A stretch of DNA of 64,000 nt from Moraxellaceae bacterium (GCA_030646295.1 JAUSND010000019.1:1-64000), one strand, 5' to 3'; shown: positions 10,066 through 20,950, counted from the first letter of the stretch. Made by a program: numbers and translations. The notes: generated from the sequence alone by a model not told the origin.

Positions 10066-10500
10066 ATGCATCTTAACGAACTCAGCCCGGCTCCTGGCTC
10101 CAAGAAAGAAGCTCGTCGTCACGGTCGTGGTATCGGCTCTGGCCTCGGCAAGACAGGTGGTTCCGGTGTAAAGGGTCAGTCTTCCCGTGGCAAGGGTAAG
10201 GTACGCCCTGGCTTCGAAGGCGGCCAGATGCCTCTGTATCGCCGTCTGCCAAAGTTTGGCTTTACCAATCTTGCAGCGCTGAAGGTTGCCGAAGTGCGCC
10301 TGTCCGAGATCGCCTATGTTGAGGGTGACGTTGTCAGCCTTGAGTCGCTGAAAGCGGCAAATGTGGTGCGTAAGGACATGACCTCTGCTCGCGTCATTCT
10401 GTCGGGCGACGTGTCGCGCGCACTGACCGTTAAGGGTCTCAAGGTCACCAAGGGTGCCCGTGCTGCCATTGAAGCTGCCGGCGGCAAGGTCGAGGAATAA
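10066..10500 (+). CDS. rplO: 50S ribosomal protein L15 (uL15)
   Basis: Late-assembly 50S protein with a long N-terminal extension. It has 144 residues, as in E. coli. The Gly-rich [18 protein letters not shown] and [16 protein letters not shown] motifs are present. secY follows after 6 bases. Confidence 0.97.
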   Translation: MHLNELSPAPGSKKEARRHGRGIGSGLGKTGGSGVKGQSSRGKGKVRPGFEGGQMPLYRRLPKFGFTNLAALKVAEVRLSEIAYVEGDVVSLESLKAANVVRKDMTSARVILSGDVSRALTVKGLKVTKGARAAIEAAGGKVEE

Positions 10501-10506
10501 TCGCTC

Positions 10507-11874
10507 ATGGCGAACCCTCCCCGTAGCCAACAAGCTCGCGAGATGATGCAGTCTCCGGGCATGCAGCAGGGTCTCACCGAGCTCTGGCGCCGGATCGGTT
10601 TCCTGATCATGGCGTTGGTGGTGTTTCGCCTTGGTGCGCATATTCCGGTGCCGGGTATTAACCCGGAACGCCTCGCGCAACTGTTCGAGCAGAACAAGGA
10701 CACGATCCTTAGCCTGTTCAACATGTTCTCGGGTGGCGCGCTGGAGCGCATGTCGATTCTGGCGCTTGGCATCATGCCGTATATTTCGGCTTCCATCATC
10801 ATGCAGTTGATGGCGACGGTTTATCCGCCGCTGGAGGCGCTGAAGAAGGAAGGGGAGTCTGGTCGTCGCAAGATCAACCAGTACACCCGTTACGCAACTG
10901 TTGTGCTTGGCTTTGTACAGGCAGTTGGCATGTGCGTCGGTCTGGTTAGCCAGGGCATCACGCTGGGAGCAGGGGTTTCCTTCTTTGTGCCTGCTGTGAC
11001 CAGTCTGGTTGCTGGTACCATGTTCCTGATGTGGCTTGGTGAGCAGATTACCGAGCGTGGCGTTGGTAATGGTATATCGATGCTGATTTTTGCGGGCATC
11101 GTTGCCGGGATGCCAAGTGCGATTGGTGTGTCGCTGGAGTCTGCCCGTCAGGGTGAGATCAGCGCGCTGGCGTTGATTGTCTTGCTGGGTCTGGCTATTG
11201 CCGTGGTTGCAGCGGTCGTGTTCATGGAGCGCGGTCAGCGACGAATTACGGTTAATTATGCTCAGCGTCAGCAGGGACGCCGTCTCTATGCAGCACAGCA
11301 GAGTCATCTGCCACTGAAGATTAATATGGCGGGCGTAATCCCGGCGATCTTCGCGAGTTCATTGCTCCTGTTTCCGGCATCGTTGGGGCAGTGGTTCGGG
11401 CAGTCAGCTAACCCGAACATGATGCAGCGAGTTTTGCAGGATATATCCCTGACGCTCTCTCCGGGGCAGCCGCTGTACATGGCACTGTTTGCGGTATTGA
11501 TTATTTTCTTCTGCTACTTCTATACGGCGCTGATGTTCAGCCCCAAGGATATGGCAGAGAACCTTAAGAAGTCGTCTGCTTTCATTCCGGGCATCCGCCC
11601 TGGTGATCAGACGGCACGTTACCTGGATACCGTGATGGGGCGGCTGACCCTGATTGGTGCCTTGTACATGACGGCTGTGTGCTTGCTACCCATGATTCTT
11701 CAGGTGGCATTCCATGTACCGTTTTATCTGGGCGGCACTTCGCTGCTCATTGTGGTGGTCGTGGTCATGGATTTCATGGCCCAGGTGCAATCGCATCTGA
11801 TGTCTCACCAGTATGAGGCCCTCATGAAGAAGGCCAATCTGAAAGGTTATGGTCCTGGCGGTCTTATCCGCTGA
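10507..11874 (+). CDS. secY: Preprotein translocase subunit SecY
   Basis: Channel-forming inner-membrane subunit of the SecYEG translocon. It has 455 residues (E. coli 443), with ten predicted membrane segments beginning near residue 30. Family signatures are seen: [11 protein letters not shown] in the first periplasmic region, [27 protein letters not shown], and the cytosolic loop [16 protein letters not shown] used for SecA and ribosome docking. It is co-transcribed with the spc ribosomal genes, linking membrane insertion capacity to ribosome synthesis. Confidence 0.98.
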   Translation: MANPPRSQQAREMMQSPGMQQGLTELWRRIGFLIMALVVFRLGAHIPVPGINPERLAQLFEQNKDTILSLFNMFSGGALERMSILALGIMPYISASIIMQLMATVYPPLEALKKEGESGRRKINQYTRYATVVLGFVQAVGMCVGLVSQGITLGAGVSFFVPAVTSLVAGTMFLMWLGEQITERGVGNGISMLIFAGIVAGMPSAIGVSLESARQGEISALALIVLLGLAIAVVAAVVFMERGQRRITVNYAQRQQGRRLYAAQQSHLPLKINMAGVIPAIFASSLLLFPASLGQWFGQSANPNMMQRVLQDISLTLSPGQPLYMALFAVLIIFFCYFYTALMFSPKDMAENLKKSSAFIPGIRPGDQTARYLDTVMGRLTLIGALYMTAVCLLPMILQVAFHVPFYLGGTSLLIVVVVVMDFMAQVQSHLMSHQYEALMKKANLKGYGPGGLIR

Positions 11875-11903
11875 GGCCGGTTTATCGAAAAGGGTGGTGA
11901 AAC

Positions 11904-12020
11904 ATGAAAGTTCAGGCTTCCGTCAAGAAGATCTGTGCTAACTGCAAGATTGTTCGTCGCAATGGCAGCATCCGTGTGATCTGCAGTGCGGAACCCCGTC
12001 ACAAGCAGCGCCAGGGCTGA
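11904..12020 (+). CDS. rpmJ: 50S ribosomal protein L36 (bL36), zinc-binding form
   Basis: Small 50S protein of 38 residues starting at ATG 11904 behind GGGTGG. The zinc-ribbon ligands are all present (C11, C14, C27, H33), so this is the zinc-dependent paralogue. It closes the spc operon, 29 bases after secY, and is followed by a terminator-like structure that also contains the next promoter. Confidence 0.95.
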   Translation: MKVQASVKKICANCKIVRRNGSIRVICSAEPRHKQRQG

Positions 12021-12033
12021 TTCCTGGCTGGTG

Positions 12034-12062
12034 TTGCAATTAGTCTGTCCTGCGAGTAGACT
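12034..12062 (+). promoter_or_regulatory. Promoter of the alpha operon
   Basis: TTGCAA (12034-12039) and TAGACT (12057-12062) are separated by 17 bp. GCGCC (12066-12070) follows three bases later. The -10 element lies in the loop of the hairpin described at 12042-12090. Confidence 0.75.
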
Positions 12063-12090
12063 CTCGCGCCTTTCGCGGACAGACTTTTTT
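12042..12090 (+). terminator. Terminator-like hairpin behind rpmJ, overlapping the next promoter
   Basis: AGTCTGTCC (12042-12050) pairs perfectly with GGACAGACT (12077-12085) and is followed by a run of six T. An inner stem GCGAG/CTCGC (12052-12056 with 12063-12067) can form within it. Read-through transcripts from spc would meet a terminator here, while transcripts starting at the internal promoter begin inside it and carry only the 3' arm. Confidence 0.6.
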
Positions 12091-12129
12091 GTAGTGCCTC
12101 GCGAAGGTTTATAAGTGGAGTGAAGGTGA

Positions 12130-12486
12130 ATGGCTCGTATAGCCGGCGTTAACATCCCTGACAACAAGCACGCGGTGATCTCGCTGACCTACATCTATGG
12201 TATCGGCCGGACCACGTCTTCCCAGATCCTGTCTGCCGTCGGTGTAGCGCCGACGACCAAGATCAAGGATCTGAGCGATGTCCAGCTTGATCAGGTTCGT
12301 GCAGAAGTGGCAAAGGTCGCAACCGAAGGTGATCTGCGTCGCGAAGTATCAATGAATATCAAGCGCCTGATGGACCTTGGTTGCTACCGTGGCTTGCGCC
12401 ACCGTCGCGGCCTGCCGGTTCACGGACAGCGCACCAAGACCAATGCACGTACCCGTAAGGGTCCGCGCAAGGCCATCAAGAAATAA
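12130..12486 (+). CDS. rpsM: 30S ribosomal protein S13 (uS13)
   Basis: 30S head protein that contacts P-site tRNA and bridge B1. It has 118 residues, as in E. coli: [19 protein letters not shown] at the start and the basic [16 protein letters not shown] tail. It is the first gene of the alpha operon, with its own promoter 68-96 bases upstream. Confidence 0.98.
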   Translation: MARIAGVNIPDNKHAVISLTYIYGIGRTTSSQILSAVGVAPTTKIKDLSDVQLDQVRAEVAKVATEGDLRREVSMNIKRLMDLGCYRGLRHRRGLPVHGQRTKTNARTRKGPRKAIKK

Positions 12487-12506
12487 CCGGACTCGGACGC
12501 TGAGAC

Positions 12507-12896
12507 ATGGCTAAAGATACGACACGCGCCCGCAAAAAGGTGACCCGACAGGTCTCCGAAGGGATTGCGCACATTCATGCTTCCTTCAATAACACGATCG
12601 TGACGATCACCGACCGTCAGGGCAATGCCCTGTCGTGGGCGACGTCTGGCGGTCAGGGCTTCCGCGGCTCGCGTAAGTCCACTCCGTTTGCTGCCCAGGT
12701 TGCCGCGGAAGTGGCAGGCAAAGCTGCTCAGGACTACGGTCTGAAGAATCTTGACGTTCTCGTCAAGGGTCCAGGTCCTGGCCGTGAGTCTGCTGTGCGC
12801 GCCCTGAATGCAGTCGGCTACAAGATCAACAGCATTACCGATATCACGCCGATTCCGCATAACGGCTGCCGTCCGTCCAAGAAGCGTCGCGTGTAA
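12507..12896 (+). CDS. rpsK: 30S ribosomal protein S11 (uS11)
   Basis: Platform protein of the 30S subunit at the mRNA exit. It has 129 residues. [20 protein letters not shown] and the GCRPPKKRRV-type C-terminus (here [10 protein letters not shown]) match the family. It lies 20 bases after rpsM and 14 before rpsD. Confidence 0.97.
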   Translation: MAKDTTRARKKVTRQVSEGIAHIHASFNNTIVTITDRQGNALSWATSGGQGFRGSRKSTPFAAQVAAEVAGKAAQDYGLKNLDVLVKGPGPGRESAVRALNAVGYKINSITDITPIPHNGCRPSKKRRV

Positions 12897-12910
12897 GAGG
12901 AACCTGAATA

Positions 12911-13534
12911 ATGGCACGTTACATTGGTCCCAAGTGCAAGCTTGCACGTCGCGAAGGTACTGACCTGTTTCTGAAGAGCGGTGTTCGCGCTCTTGACAGC
13001 AAGTGCAAAGCTGACACCCCTCCTGGCCAGCATGGCGCCTCCCGTAAGGGTCGCCTGTCTGACTATGGCACTCAGCTGCGTGAAAAAATGAAGGTGCGCC
13101 GTATGTATGGCGTGCTGGAGCGTCAGTTCAGCAACTATTACAAGGAAGCTGCGCGCCTGAAGGGCGCAACAGGTGAAAACCTGCTGCAGCTGCTGGAAGG
13201 TCGTCTGGATAACGTCGTTTATCGTATGGGTTTTGGTGCTACTCGCTCCGAAGCTCGTCAGCTGGTTAGTCATCGCGCCATCCTGCTGAACGGCAAGCGT
13301 GTTAACATCCCGTCCATGCAGGTTTCTGCTGGTGACGTGGTGACTGTTCATGAGAAGTCCCGCAACCAGTTGCGTGTGAAGAGTGCTCTCGAGCTGTCTG
13401 CTCAGCGTGGCGTTCCGTCATGGCTTGAAGTGGATGCCAGCAAGATGGAAGGTACGTTCAAGGCTTCGCCAGAACGTTCTGATCTGTCTTCCGAGATCAA
13501 TGAAAATCTGATCGTCGAGTTGTACTCCAAGTAA
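12911..13534 (+). CDS. rpsD: 30S ribosomal protein S4 (uS4)
   Basis: Primary 16S assembly protein with a C-terminal S4 RNA-binding domain. In E. coli it is also the repressor of the alpha operon. It has 207 residues. Only two Cys (C9 and C32) remain of the four in the zinc-binding form, so it is the zinc-free type. The S4 domain region [20 protein letters not shown] is intact. Confidence 0.97.
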   Translation: MARYIGPKCKLARREGTDLFLKSGVRALDSKCKADTPPGQHGASRKGRLSDYGTQLREKMKVRRMYGVLERQFSNYYKEAARLKGATGENLLQLLEGRLDNVVYRMGFGATRSEARQLVSHRAILLNGKRVNIPSMQVSAGDVVTVHEKSRNQLRVKSALELSAQRGVPSWLEVDASKMEGTFKASPERSDLSSEINENLIVELYSK

Positions 13535-13555
13535 GGAACCGCCTGAGGTCACTCC

Positions 13556-14569
13556 ATGTCACAAGCTGTCAACGATTTTCTGACGCCGAGCAAGATTGCG
13601 GTACAGGCTATCAGTACCACTCACGCCAAGGTGACGCTGGAGCCGCTCGAGCGCGGTTTTGGTCACACTCTGGGTAATGCACTGCGTCGTATCTTGCTGT
13701 CGTCCATGCCTGGTGCCGCTGTTGTTGAAGTTGAAATTGACGGCGTCGAACACGAATACAGTGCCATTGAAGGTGTTCAGGAAGACGTTATCGAAATCCT
13801 TCTTAACCTGAAGGGCCTTGCTATTCGCCTTCATGAGCAGCACGAGGCGTTTCTGAGTCTCGACAAGAAGGGTCCTTGCGCGGTGACTGCAGCTGATCTG
13901 GGCCTGCCGCACAATGTTGATATCGTCAACAAGGGTCATGTGATTGCCAATCTTGGTGCCAACGGGCATCTGAAGATGAAGCTGAAGGTGGCCTCCGGTC
14001 GCGGCTATGAGCCTGCAGACTCGCGTTATGCGGACGAAGATACCCGTCCAATTGGCCGTCTGCAGCTTGATGCTTCGTTCAGCCCGGTGCGCAAGGTTGC
14101 TTATGTTGTTGAGGCTGCCCGTGTTGAGCAGCGCACTAACCTTGACAAGCTTGTGATCGATCTGGAAACGAATGGTACAATCGATCCGGAAGAAGCGATT
14201 CGTCGCTCTGCCACAATTCTCCAGCAGCAGATTGCGGTGTTTGTGGACTTGCAGAAGCCGGATACAGGTGTGAAGGCTCCCGAGGCTGATGGTGCAGTGG
14301 TTGATCCACTGCTCCTGCGCCCGGTGGACGATCTGGAACTGACAGTTCGTTCGGCCAACTGCCTGAAGGCTGAAAATATTTACTACATCGGCGATCTGGT
14401 GCAGCGTACGGAAGTAGAGCTGCTGAAGACGCCGAACCTGGGCAAGAAGTCGCTCACCGAGATCAAAGATGTGCTGGCCTCCCGTGGCCTGTCGCTCGGT
14501 ATGCGTCTGGAAAACTGGCCTCCGGCCAGCCTGCGCAACGACGATCGTCTGAATTACCGCAGCCGTTAA
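13556..14569 (+). CDS. rpoA: RNA polymerase alpha subunit
   Basis: Scaffold for RNA polymerase assembly and a contact for UP elements and activators. It has 337 residues (E. coli 329). The N-terminal dimerisation domain includes [23 protein letters not shown] (residues about 29-51). The C-terminal domain includes the helix-hairpin-helix [22 protein letters not shown] and NCLKAENI. It sits between rpsD and rplQ as usual. Confidence 0.98.
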   Translation: MSQAVNDFLTPSKIAVQAISTTHAKVTLEPLERGFGHTLGNALRRILLSSMPGAAVVEVEIDGVEHEYSAIEGVQEDVIEILLNLKGLAIRLHEQHEAFLSLDKKGPCAVTAADLGLPHNVDIVNKGHVIANLGANGHLKMKLKVASGRGYEPADSRYADEDTRPIGRLQLDASFSPVRKVAYVVEAARVEQRTNLDKLVIDLETNGTIDPEEAIRRSATILQQQIAVFVDLQKPDTGVKAPEADGAVVDPLLLRPVDDLELTVRSANCLKAENIYYIGDLVQRTEVELLKTPNLGKKSLTEIKDVLASRGLSLGMRLENWPPASLRNDDRLNYRSR

Positions 14570-14599
14570 TCCGGTTGCCGATTTTTAGGAAGTTGAGCC

Positions 14600-14986
14600 A
14601 TGCGTCATCGTAATAGTGGTGTGAAACTGGGCCGCAACAGCAGCCATCGTAAGGCCATGTTCCAGAATATGGCTATTTCGCTGCTCGAGCACGAACTCAT
14701 CCGTACCACCCTGCCAAAGGCAAAGGAGCTGCGCCGCGTGGCGGAGCCTCTGATTACGCTGGCCAAGGTGGATTCTGTCGCCAATCGTCGTCTGGCGTTT
14801 GCCCGTACACGTAATCCGGCAATCGTGGGCAAGCTGTTCACGGTTCTGGGGCCTCGTTACAAGGAGCGTCAGGGTGGTTACCTGCGCATCCTGAAGGCCG
14901 GCTTCCGTCCTGGTGATGCTGCGCCGATGGCGTATGTTGAACTGGTTGACCGCGAAATTGGCGCCAAGGCTGCCGCAGCAGAGTAA
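14600..14986 (+). CDS. rplQ: 50S ribosomal protein L17 (bL17)
   Basis: 50S protein near the tunnel exit and last gene of the alpha operon. It has 128 residues (E. coli 127). It starts [20 protein letters not shown], with a basic N-terminus. AGGAAG precedes the ATG by 9 bases. A strong intrinsic terminator follows 21 bases after the stop. Confidence 0.97.
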   Translation: MRHRNSGVKLGRNSSHRKAMFQNMAISLLEHELIRTTLPKAKELRRVAEPLITLAKVDSVANRRLAFARTRNPAIVGKLFTVLGPRYKERQGGYLRILKAGFRPGDAAPMAYVELVDREIGAKAAAAE

Positions 14987-15007
14987 TTGCTGCGTAAGTG
15001 CTGTCTG

Positions 15008-15036
15008 CAAAAAGCCGGGCTATGCCCGGCTTTTTG
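15008..15036. terminator. Symmetric terminator between rplQ and the RNA methyltransferase gene
   Basis: A perfect 13-bp stem CAAAAAGCCGGGC with its complement surrounds the loop TAT. A-run on the left and T-run on the right allow termination of both convergent transcripts. Confidence 0.9.
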
Positions 15037-15063
15037 TTTTGCCTTTTCACTGACAGAGGCAAC

Positions 15064-15840
15064 TCATTGCATGAGTAGCTGTCGGTAGCGTTCGAACAGG
15101 CATATGGTTGCTGCGGCGGCCACGTTCAATGACTCAATTCCATCTGCCATAGGAATGTGAATGCGCATGTCTGCCTGTGCATCGAGTCCGGCTGAAATTC
15201 CCTTTCCTTCTGTCCCCAGTGCCAGCACAAGATTGCCGCGCAGGTCGGTCGCATAAAGTGACGTGGCCTGATCAAGTGTTGTGATGCAAAGCTTGCCGTC
15301 GAAGCGCTCAAGTGCCTGTGCCGGATCAATACGCTCAATCAGCGTCAGGTGAAAGTGAGCGCCCATGGCTGCCCTGAGCACCTTGGGTGACCAGATATCG
15401 GCGCAGCCTGGGGTCAGCCAGATCTGGTTTGCGCCGGCTGCGGCGGCGCTGCGCAGGATGGTGCCGACGTTGCCGGGATCCTGGATGTTTTCCAGTAGCA
15501 GGCAAAGGCCATTCGTTGCTGGTGCTGTTACCTCTGGAATGTTCATCAGGGCCATCAGGCCGCTGCTGCTGGGGGACTGCTCAATCACCTGAAACAACTC
15601 GGCATCAAGCATGATTGTGGTTGTGCCTTCTGTTGTCAGCAGTGCAGCGATCTCTGGCTTCGCTTCATGGTTTTCGCAAACGAGAAGCTTCTCGAGGGAA
15701 AGTCCCGCATCAATAGCCGCCTTGATCAGGTGTGTGCCGATCAGGATGGTCTGCTGGTTTTTCAGTCGGTCACGACGGTTGTCGGCGATCTTGATCAGCA
15801 GCTTTATCAGGGGATTCTGACGGGAGCGGATGACTTCCAT
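15064..15840 (-). CDS. SpoU/TrmH-family RNA 2'-O-ribose methyltransferase
   Basis: Probable S-adenosylmethionine-dependent methyltransferase acting on the 2'-OH of a tRNA or rRNA nucleotide. It has 258 residues. The three SPOUT motifs are visible: NIQDPGNVGTILRSA (about residue 117), LALGTEGKGIS, and IPMADGIESLNVAAAA, which forms the trefoil-knot cofactor site. An N-terminal substrate-binding domain (residues 1-95) of the TsnR/RlmB type precedes it. The exact target nucleotide cannot be told from the sequence. It lies 2 bases downstream of uvrA and is probably co-transcribed with it. Confidence 0.88.
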   Translation of the reverse strand: MEVIRSRQNPLIKLLIKIADNRRDRLKNQQTILIGTHLIKAAIDAGLSLEKLLVCENHEAKPEIAALLTTEGTTTIMLDAELFQVIEQSPSSSGLMALMNIPEVTAPATNGLCLLLENIQDPGNVGTILRSAAAAGANQIWLTPGCADIWSPKVLRAAMGAHFHLTLIERIDPAQALERFDGKLCITTLDQATSLYATDLRGNLVLALGTEGKGISAGLDAQADMRIHIPMADGIESLNVAAAATICLFERYRQLLMQ

Positions 15841-15842
15841 GA

Positions 15843-18689
15843 TCAGTAGCCGCGCACCAGTAATGGCTTGAGGAAGCGTCCGGTATGCGAGGCCTTGTTT
15901 GCTGCGACCTCTTCGGGTGTCCCGGTTGCGATGATCTCGCCACCTCCGTCGCCACCTTCCGGACCCATGTCGATCAGCCAGTCGGCAGTTTTGATGACAT
16001 CAAGATTATGCTCGATGACTACGACAGTATTGCCGTGATCACGGAGCCTGTGCAGTACCGTGAGGAGCTGCTGGATGTCGTGGAAGTGAAGGCCGGTAGT
16101 TGGCTCATCAAGAATATAAAGTGTCTGGCCTGTGTCGCGCTTGGACAGCTCGCGTGCAAGTTTGACGCGCTGTGCCTCTCCTCCGGACAGTGTCGTGGCC
16201 GCCTGACCGAGTGTGATATAGGACAGGCCAACATCAATCAGCGTCTGCAGTTTGCGTGCAAGTGCCGGGATGGCATCAAAATACTGGCGCGCATCCTCAA
16301 CAGTCATGCCCAGTACTTCCGTGATGTTTTTGCCCTTGTAGCGGATGTCGAGGGTTTCCCGGTTGTAACGCTTGCCCTTGCAGACATCGCAGGGAACGTA
16401 GATGTCGGGAAGGAAGTGCATTTCAACCTTGATGACGCCGTCACCCTGGCAGGATTCGCAACGTCCGCCTTTCACATTGAAGGAGAATCGGCCGGGGCCA
16501 TAGCCGCGGGAACGGGCCTCCTGGGTGCCGGCAAACAGTTCGCGTATCGGCGTGAAGATGCCGGTATAGGTGGCCGGGTTGGAGCGCGGGGTGCGACCAA
16601 TAGGGCTTTGGTCAATATCGACAACCTTGTCCAGGTGTTCAAGTCCGTCAATGCTGTCGTGCTCTTCCTCGTCAAGGGTGGTGGCACCATTCAATGTCTT
16701 GGCGGTGACGGGATAGAGCGTGCCGTTGACGAGGGTGGATTTGCCGGAGCCTGAAACGCCTGTGACGCAAGTCATGAGGCCCAGCGGAAATTCGGCAGTG
16801 ACATTTTTAAGATTGTTACCGCGTGCACCCTTTATGGTGAGCAGTCTTTTCCGGTTTACGGGAGTTCGTTTCTTCGGGATCTCGATTTTCTTCCGTCCCG
16901 ACAGGTAATCGCCTGTCAGCGAATTTTCATTTTCAATAATGTCGTTGAATGTTCCGCGTGCCACAATCCGGCCGCCATGCACGCCAGCGCCAGGGCCGAT
17001 ATCCACGACATAGTCGGCGGCACGGATGGCATCCTCGTCGTGCTCGACGACAAGCACGGTATTGCCGAGATCGCGCAGACGCACCAGTGTGGACAAAAGT
17101 CGTTCGTTGTCACGCTGGTGCAGGCCGATGCTGGGTTCATCAAGAACATACATGACGCCGACGAGGCCTGCGCCGATCTGTGATGCCAGACGGATGCGCT
17201 GGGCTTCGCCACCGGACAGGGTTTCGGCTGAGCGATCAAGCGACAGGTAGTCGAGTCCGACATTGACGAGGAACTGCAGTCGTTCGCGGATTTCCTTGAG
17301 GATCTTGTCGGCAATTTCACCGCGCTTGCCGGGAAGACTCAGCGTGCCGAAATAATCACAGGATTTCTGGATGGGCAGCTTGACGATGTCTGGCAGAGCC
17401 TTGTCTTCGATAAAGACATTGCGTGCCTCCCGCTTGAGGCGGGAGCCATTGCAGTCAGCGCAGACAGTGTGATTCAGGTAGTTCGCCAGTTCTTCGCGGA
17501 CGTTGGCGGATTCGGTTTCGCGATAACGGCGTTCCATGTTGGGGAGCACGCCTTCAAACGTGTGCTCGCGGACAACGCGTTTGCCGCGATCGTTATAATA
17601 ATAAAAGGCGATTTCTTCCTTGCCGGAGCCATTCAGGATGGCGTTCTGGACTTTCTTGGGCAGCTTTTTCCAGGGGGTATCAACATCGAACAGGTAATGG
17701 GCGGCCAGTGCTTCGAGCAGGCTGAAATAATAAATATTGCGTTTGTCCCAGCCGCGAATGGCTCCCTCGGATAACGAAAGGTCCTTGTCGCTGATCAGCC
17801 GGTCGGCATCAAAATACTGTTTGACGCCAAGTCCGTCGCACGTTGGGCAGGCGCCAGCGGGATTGTTGAAGGAAAACAGGCGTGGCTCAAGTTCAGTCAG
17901 GGAGTAGCCGCAGACTGTGCAGGCATAGCGCGCCGAGAAAATCTGGTCGGGGCGGGGCTTGCCCTTGGCATCAGGTTCCATGAAGGCGACGAGGGCAATG
18001 CCGTTGGCGTGGCGCAAGGCGGTCTCGAAGGATTCGGCCAGGCGCAGGGCAATATCAGGGCGCACCTTGATGCGGTCGACCACGACTTCGATGGTGTGTT
18101 TTTTCAGTTTGTCGAGCGTGGGGGCTTCATCGAGATCAACCACGATGCCGTCGATGCGGGCGCGCACAAAGCCGTCTGCCTTGAGTTGCTCGAATACATG
18201 GAGGTGCTCACCCTTGCGCTCCTGGATGACGGGAGCAAGCAGCATGAGGGCGGTACCCTCGGGCATTGCCATGACCTGGTCAACCATCTGCGAAACGGTC
18301 TGTGCCTCAAGGGCGACATGGTGGTCAGGGCAGCGCGGAATGCCAGCGCGGGCATAGAGCAGGCGCAGGTAATCGTAGATTTCCGTGATGGTGCCAACGG
18401 TGGAGCGCGGGTTATGCGAGGTCGATTTCTGTTCGATGGAGATGGCAGGCGACAGGCCTTCGATGTGATCGACATCGGGCTTTTCCATCAGCGACAGGAA
18501 CTGACGGGCGTAGGCCGACAGGGACTCCACATAGCGCCGCTGGCCCTCGGCGTAGAGGGTGTCGAAGGCCAGCGAGGATTTGCCGGAGCCTGACAGGCCG
18601 GTGATCACCACGAACTTGTCGCGCGGGAGATCAAGGTCAATGTTCTTGAGGTTGTGGGTGCGGGCGCCGCGAATCTGGATCTTGTCCAT
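15843..18689 (-). CDS. uvrA: Excinuclease ABC subunit A
   Basis: DNA-damage recognition ATPase of nucleotide excision repair, working with UvrB and UvrC. The ATG at 18689 gives [19 protein letters not shown] and 948 residues (E. coli 940). The reading frame stays open upstream to 19463, but this extension is antisense to the MFS gene and lacks homology. Both ABC ATPase halves are seen: Walker A GLSGSGKS at 31-38, a second GVSGSGKST, two LSGGEAQR signatures, and zinc-finger CxxC pairs. A TATACT element (18723-18728, reverse strand) may be its -10. No LexA-type CTGT-N8-ACAG box is present in the 171-base gap. Confidence 0.97.
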   Translation of the reverse strand: MDKIQIRGARTHNLKNIDLDLPRDKFVVITGLSGSGKSSLAFDTLYAEGQRRYVESLSAYARQFLSLMEKPDVDHIEGLSPAISIEQKSTSHNPRSTVGTITEIYDYLRLLYARAGIPRCPDHHVALEAQTVSQMVDQVMAMPEGTALMLLAPVIQERKGEHLHVFEQLKADGFVRARIDGIVVDLDEAPTLDKLKKHTIEVVVDRIKVRPDIALRLAESFETALRHANGIALVAFMEPDAKGKPRPDQIFSARYACTVCGYSLTELEPRLFSFNNPAGACPTCDGLGVKQYFDADRLISDKDLSLSEGAIRGWDKRNIYYFSLLEALAAHYLFDVDTPWKKLPKKVQNAILNGSGKEEIAFYYYNDRGKRVVREHTFEGVLPNMERRYRETESANVREELANYLNHTVCADCNGSRLKREARNVFIEDKALPDIVKLPIQKSCDYFGTLSLPGKRGEIADKILKEIRERLQFLVNVGLDYLSLDRSAETLSGGEAQRIRLASQIGAGLVGVMYVLDEPSIGLHQRDNERLLSTLVRLRDLGNTVLVVEHDEDAIRAADYVVDIGPGAGVHGGRIVARGTFNDIIENENSLTGDYLSGRKKIEIPKKRTPVNRKRLLTIKGARGNNLKNVTAEFPLGLMTCVTGVSGSGKSTLVNGTLYPVTAKTLNGATTLDEEEHDSIDGLEHLDKVVDIDQSPIGRTPRSNPATYTGIFTPIRELFAGTQEARSRGYGPGRFSFNVKGGRCESCQGDGVIKVEMHFLPDIYVPCDVCKGKRYNRETLDIRYKGKNITEVLGMTVEDARQYFDAIPALARKLQTLIDVGLSYITLGQAATTLSGGEAQRVKLARELSKRDTGQTLYILDEPTTGLHFHDIQQLLTVLHRLRDHGNTVVVIEHNLDVIKTADWLIDMGPEGGDGGGEIIATGTPEEVAANKASHTGRFLKPLLVRGY

Positions 18690-18860
18690 GGGGAGTGACT
18701 GGCCGGGGAAATCGAACAGACGAGTATACGTGAAAGGAGGGGGGCTTCGCAGTCGACAAGAAGGGGGTTTGGACGGCCTGTGCCATCCCGGAGGCAGCAA
18801 GAGGCTGCTACAATCGCGGGCTTCCTGATGCGGCAGCTGCCGCCTGATACCGGATTCCTG

Positions 18861-20228
18861 ATGAGTAGCATGAACGCCGGCGAACGCCGTGCCGTCTTTA
18901 CCCTTGCCAGCCTTTTTTCCCTGCGCATGATCGGCTTGTTCATGATCATGCCGGTGTTTGCCTTGTATGGCCGTGAGCTGGCAGGTGCGACGCCGGTACT
19001 GATCGGTCTTGCCATTGGTGTTTACGGTCTGGCGCAGGCGCTTCTGCAGATTCCGCTTGGGCTGCTGGCGGATCGCATGGACCGCAAGCGGCTGATCCTG
19101 ATGGGGCTGGTGCTGTTTGCTGCTGGCGGGGTGATTGCGGCGGTATCGGATCATATCTATGGCGTGATTCTGGGCCGGGCGGTGCAGGGTGCTGGCGCGA
19201 TCTCCGGTGTGGTCATGGCATTGCTGGCGGATCTGACGCGTGAGGAGCAGCGGACGAAGGCGATGGCGGCCATTGGTGCCAGCATCGGCGTGTCCTTTGG
19301 TCTGGCGTTTGTGCTGGGGCCCTGGCTGGCGGGCATGTTTGGCCTGCATGGCCTGTTCTGGTCGACGGTGCTGCTGGGGCTGGCCGGAATGGCGGTATGC
19401 CTGTGGCTGGTTCCTCGCCCGCTGAATCATGTTGCACATACCCCGGCCAGTTATGGCCAGCAATTGCGCGAGTCACTTGCGCATGGCGAGTTGCTGCGCC
19501 TGAATGCAGGGATATTCACGCTGCACGCGGTGATGACGGCTTGCTTTACCGTATTGCCTGTCCTGTTGCTGCAGAATGGCGGATTGCCGGCTGCGCATCA
19601 CGGCTGGGTCTATTTGCCGGTGCTGTTCGGCTCCTTCATCGCCATTGTGCCGGCCATCATCATGGCTGAGCGCAAACGCAAAATGCGTCAGGTCTTTTTG
19701 CTGGCAATTGCCGTGCTGGCGGCTGGTCTGGCACTGCTGTCCGGGTTTCATGGCGGGCTGTGGAGCCTGGTCACGGGGCTGCTGGTGTTTTTTGTTGGCT
19801 TCAACCTGCTGGAGGCATTGTTGCCGTCATTGGTCAGCAAGCTGTGCCCTCCCGGCGGCAAGGGGACGGCGATGGGTATTTACTCCAGCAGCCAGTTTCT
19901 GGGCGCGTTTGTCGGTGGCGTAATGGGCGGGTTTCTGCAGGCCTATTATGGCGTGACCGTACTGTTTGCTGTGCTGGCGTTGCTGGTGGTGCTGTGGTGG
20001 ATGCTGGCGGTATGGATGGCAGAGCCGCTGGCGCTGGCGAGTGTGATGCTGCGCTTTGGGGCCATGACGCCACTGAAGCTTGATGAGCTGGCGGCCGGCT
20101 TGCGTGGTGTGGCCGGGGTGGCGGAAGTTGTGGTGCTGCCGGCCGATGCGGTGGCCTACCTGCGGGTTGATCCGGCGGTGTTTGATCCCGCCAGCCTGTC
20201 CGGGCTGCCTGTCACTGTGGCGACGTGA
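18861..20228 (+). CDS. MFS transporter of the YajR type
   Basis: Predicted inner-membrane proton-driven exporter. It has 455 residues from ATG 18861 ([23 protein letters not shown]). Twelve hydrophobic segments, MFS motif A ([16 protein letters not shown]) and motif C-like glycines ([15 protein letters not shown]) are seen. After the last segment a soluble tail of about 70 residues (from near residue 390) resembles the ferredoxin-like YAM domain of YajR. The uvrA / MFS / ssb order is shared with Pseudomonas. The substrate is unknown. TACAAT at 18809-18814 could be its -10. Confidence 0.85.
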   Translation: MSSMNAGERRAVFTLASLFSLRMIGLFMIMPVFALYGRELAGATPVLIGLAIGVYGLAQALLQIPLGLLADRMDRKRLILMGLVLFAAGGVIAAVSDHIYGVILGRAVQGAGAISGVVMALLADLTREEQRTKAMAAIGASIGVSFGLAFVLGPWLAGMFGLHGLFWSTVLLGLAGMAVCLWLVPRPLNHVAHTPASYGQQLRESLAHGELLRLNAGIFTLHAVMTACFTVLPVLLLQNGGLPAAHHGWVYLPVLFGSFIAIVPAIIMAERKRKMRQVFLLAIAVLAAGLALLSGFHGGLWSLVTGLLVFFVGFNLLEALLPSLVSKLCPPGGKGTAMGIYSSSQFLGAFVGGVMGGFLQAYYGVTVLFAVLALLVVLWWMLAVWMAEPLALASVMLRFGAMTPLKLDELAAGLRGVAGVAEVVVLPADAVAYLRVDPAVFDPASLSGLPVTVAT

Positions 20229-20368
20229 CCCTGGCAAATATCCTACACGCGTTGGGGTGGTCTGCCCGGTGGCGGATGATTGCGGCATCGGGTAAAGTTT
20301 CGGGCTCCTATTCGCCACCGCCCCAGCGGCGATGGCAACAACATACGTAACGAGAGGTTGAGAACATC

Positions 20369-20932
20369 ATGCGTGGAGTAAACAAGGTCATTCTGGTGGG
20401 AAATCTTGGCAAAGATCCGGAAGTGCGTTATTTGCCGTCTGGTGGTGCAGTGGCCAATGTGACCATTGCGACCAGCGAGGCCTGGCGCGACAAGACATCC
20501 GGACAGATGCAGGAGCAGACGGAATGGCACCGTGTGGTGTTCTACGGCAAGCTCGCAGAAATTGCCGGTGAGTACCTGAAGAAGGGCTCCAAGGTGTACG
20601 TGGAAGGCTCCCTGCACACCCGCAAGTGGCAGGACAAGCAGACCGGTCAGGACAAGTACTCGACCGAGATCAAGGCCAATACCATGCAGATGCTGGACAG
20701 CCGTCAGGGCGGTGGTCAGCAGGGCGGCGGATTTGGTGGTGGTCAGCAGGGTGGCGGCTTTGATGCCGGCAATGATTTTGCCGGTGGTGGCAGCTTCCCG
20801 TCCTATGAGGACTTTGATCAGGGTGCTGCACCCGCGCCATCCCGTGCTCCACAGCAGCAACGTCCGCAAGCCGCCCCGCAGGGTGCGCCTGCGCGTGCTG
20901 CAGAAGACTTTGATGACGACATTCCGTTCTGA
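20369..20932 (+). CDS. ssb: Single-stranded DNA-binding protein
   Basis: Essential ssDNA-binding protein in replication, recombination and repair. It has 187 residues. The OB-fold domain spans 1-110 ([21 protein letters not shown]). A flexible Gly/Gln-rich linker (112-165) follows, and the acidic tip DFDDDIPF at the C-terminus docks partner proteins. A terminator shared with the convergent exporter gene follows. Confidence 0.97.
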   Translation: MRGVNKVILVGNLGKDPEVRYLPSGGAVANVTIATSEAWRDKTSGQMQEQTEWHRVVFYGKLAEIAGEYLKKGSKVYVEGSLHTRKWQDKQTGQDKYSTEIKANTMQMLDSRQGGGQQGGGFGGGQQGGGFDAGNDFAGGGSFPSYEDFDQGAAPAPSRAPQQQRPQAAPQGAPARAAEDFDDDIPF

Positions 20933-20950
20933 GCCTGAGTGCTCGTGCGG

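Noticed and set aside
10060-11307. 415-codon reverse-strand frame opposite rplO and secY
   Set aside because: Composition (His, Arg, Gln, Thr rich) and exact opposition to well-known genes mark it as a shadow of biased codon use.
18690-18860. CTGT...CAG words before uvrA as a LexA box
   Set aside because: The spacing is wrong (14 bases between half-sites instead of 8) and the second half-site is incomplete.
18690-19463. Open frame extending uvrA by over 250 codons upstream
   Set aside because: It is antisense to the MFS gene and has a low-complexity Gln/His/Arg-rich composition typical of a shadow frame; uvrA begins normally at MDKIQIRGA.
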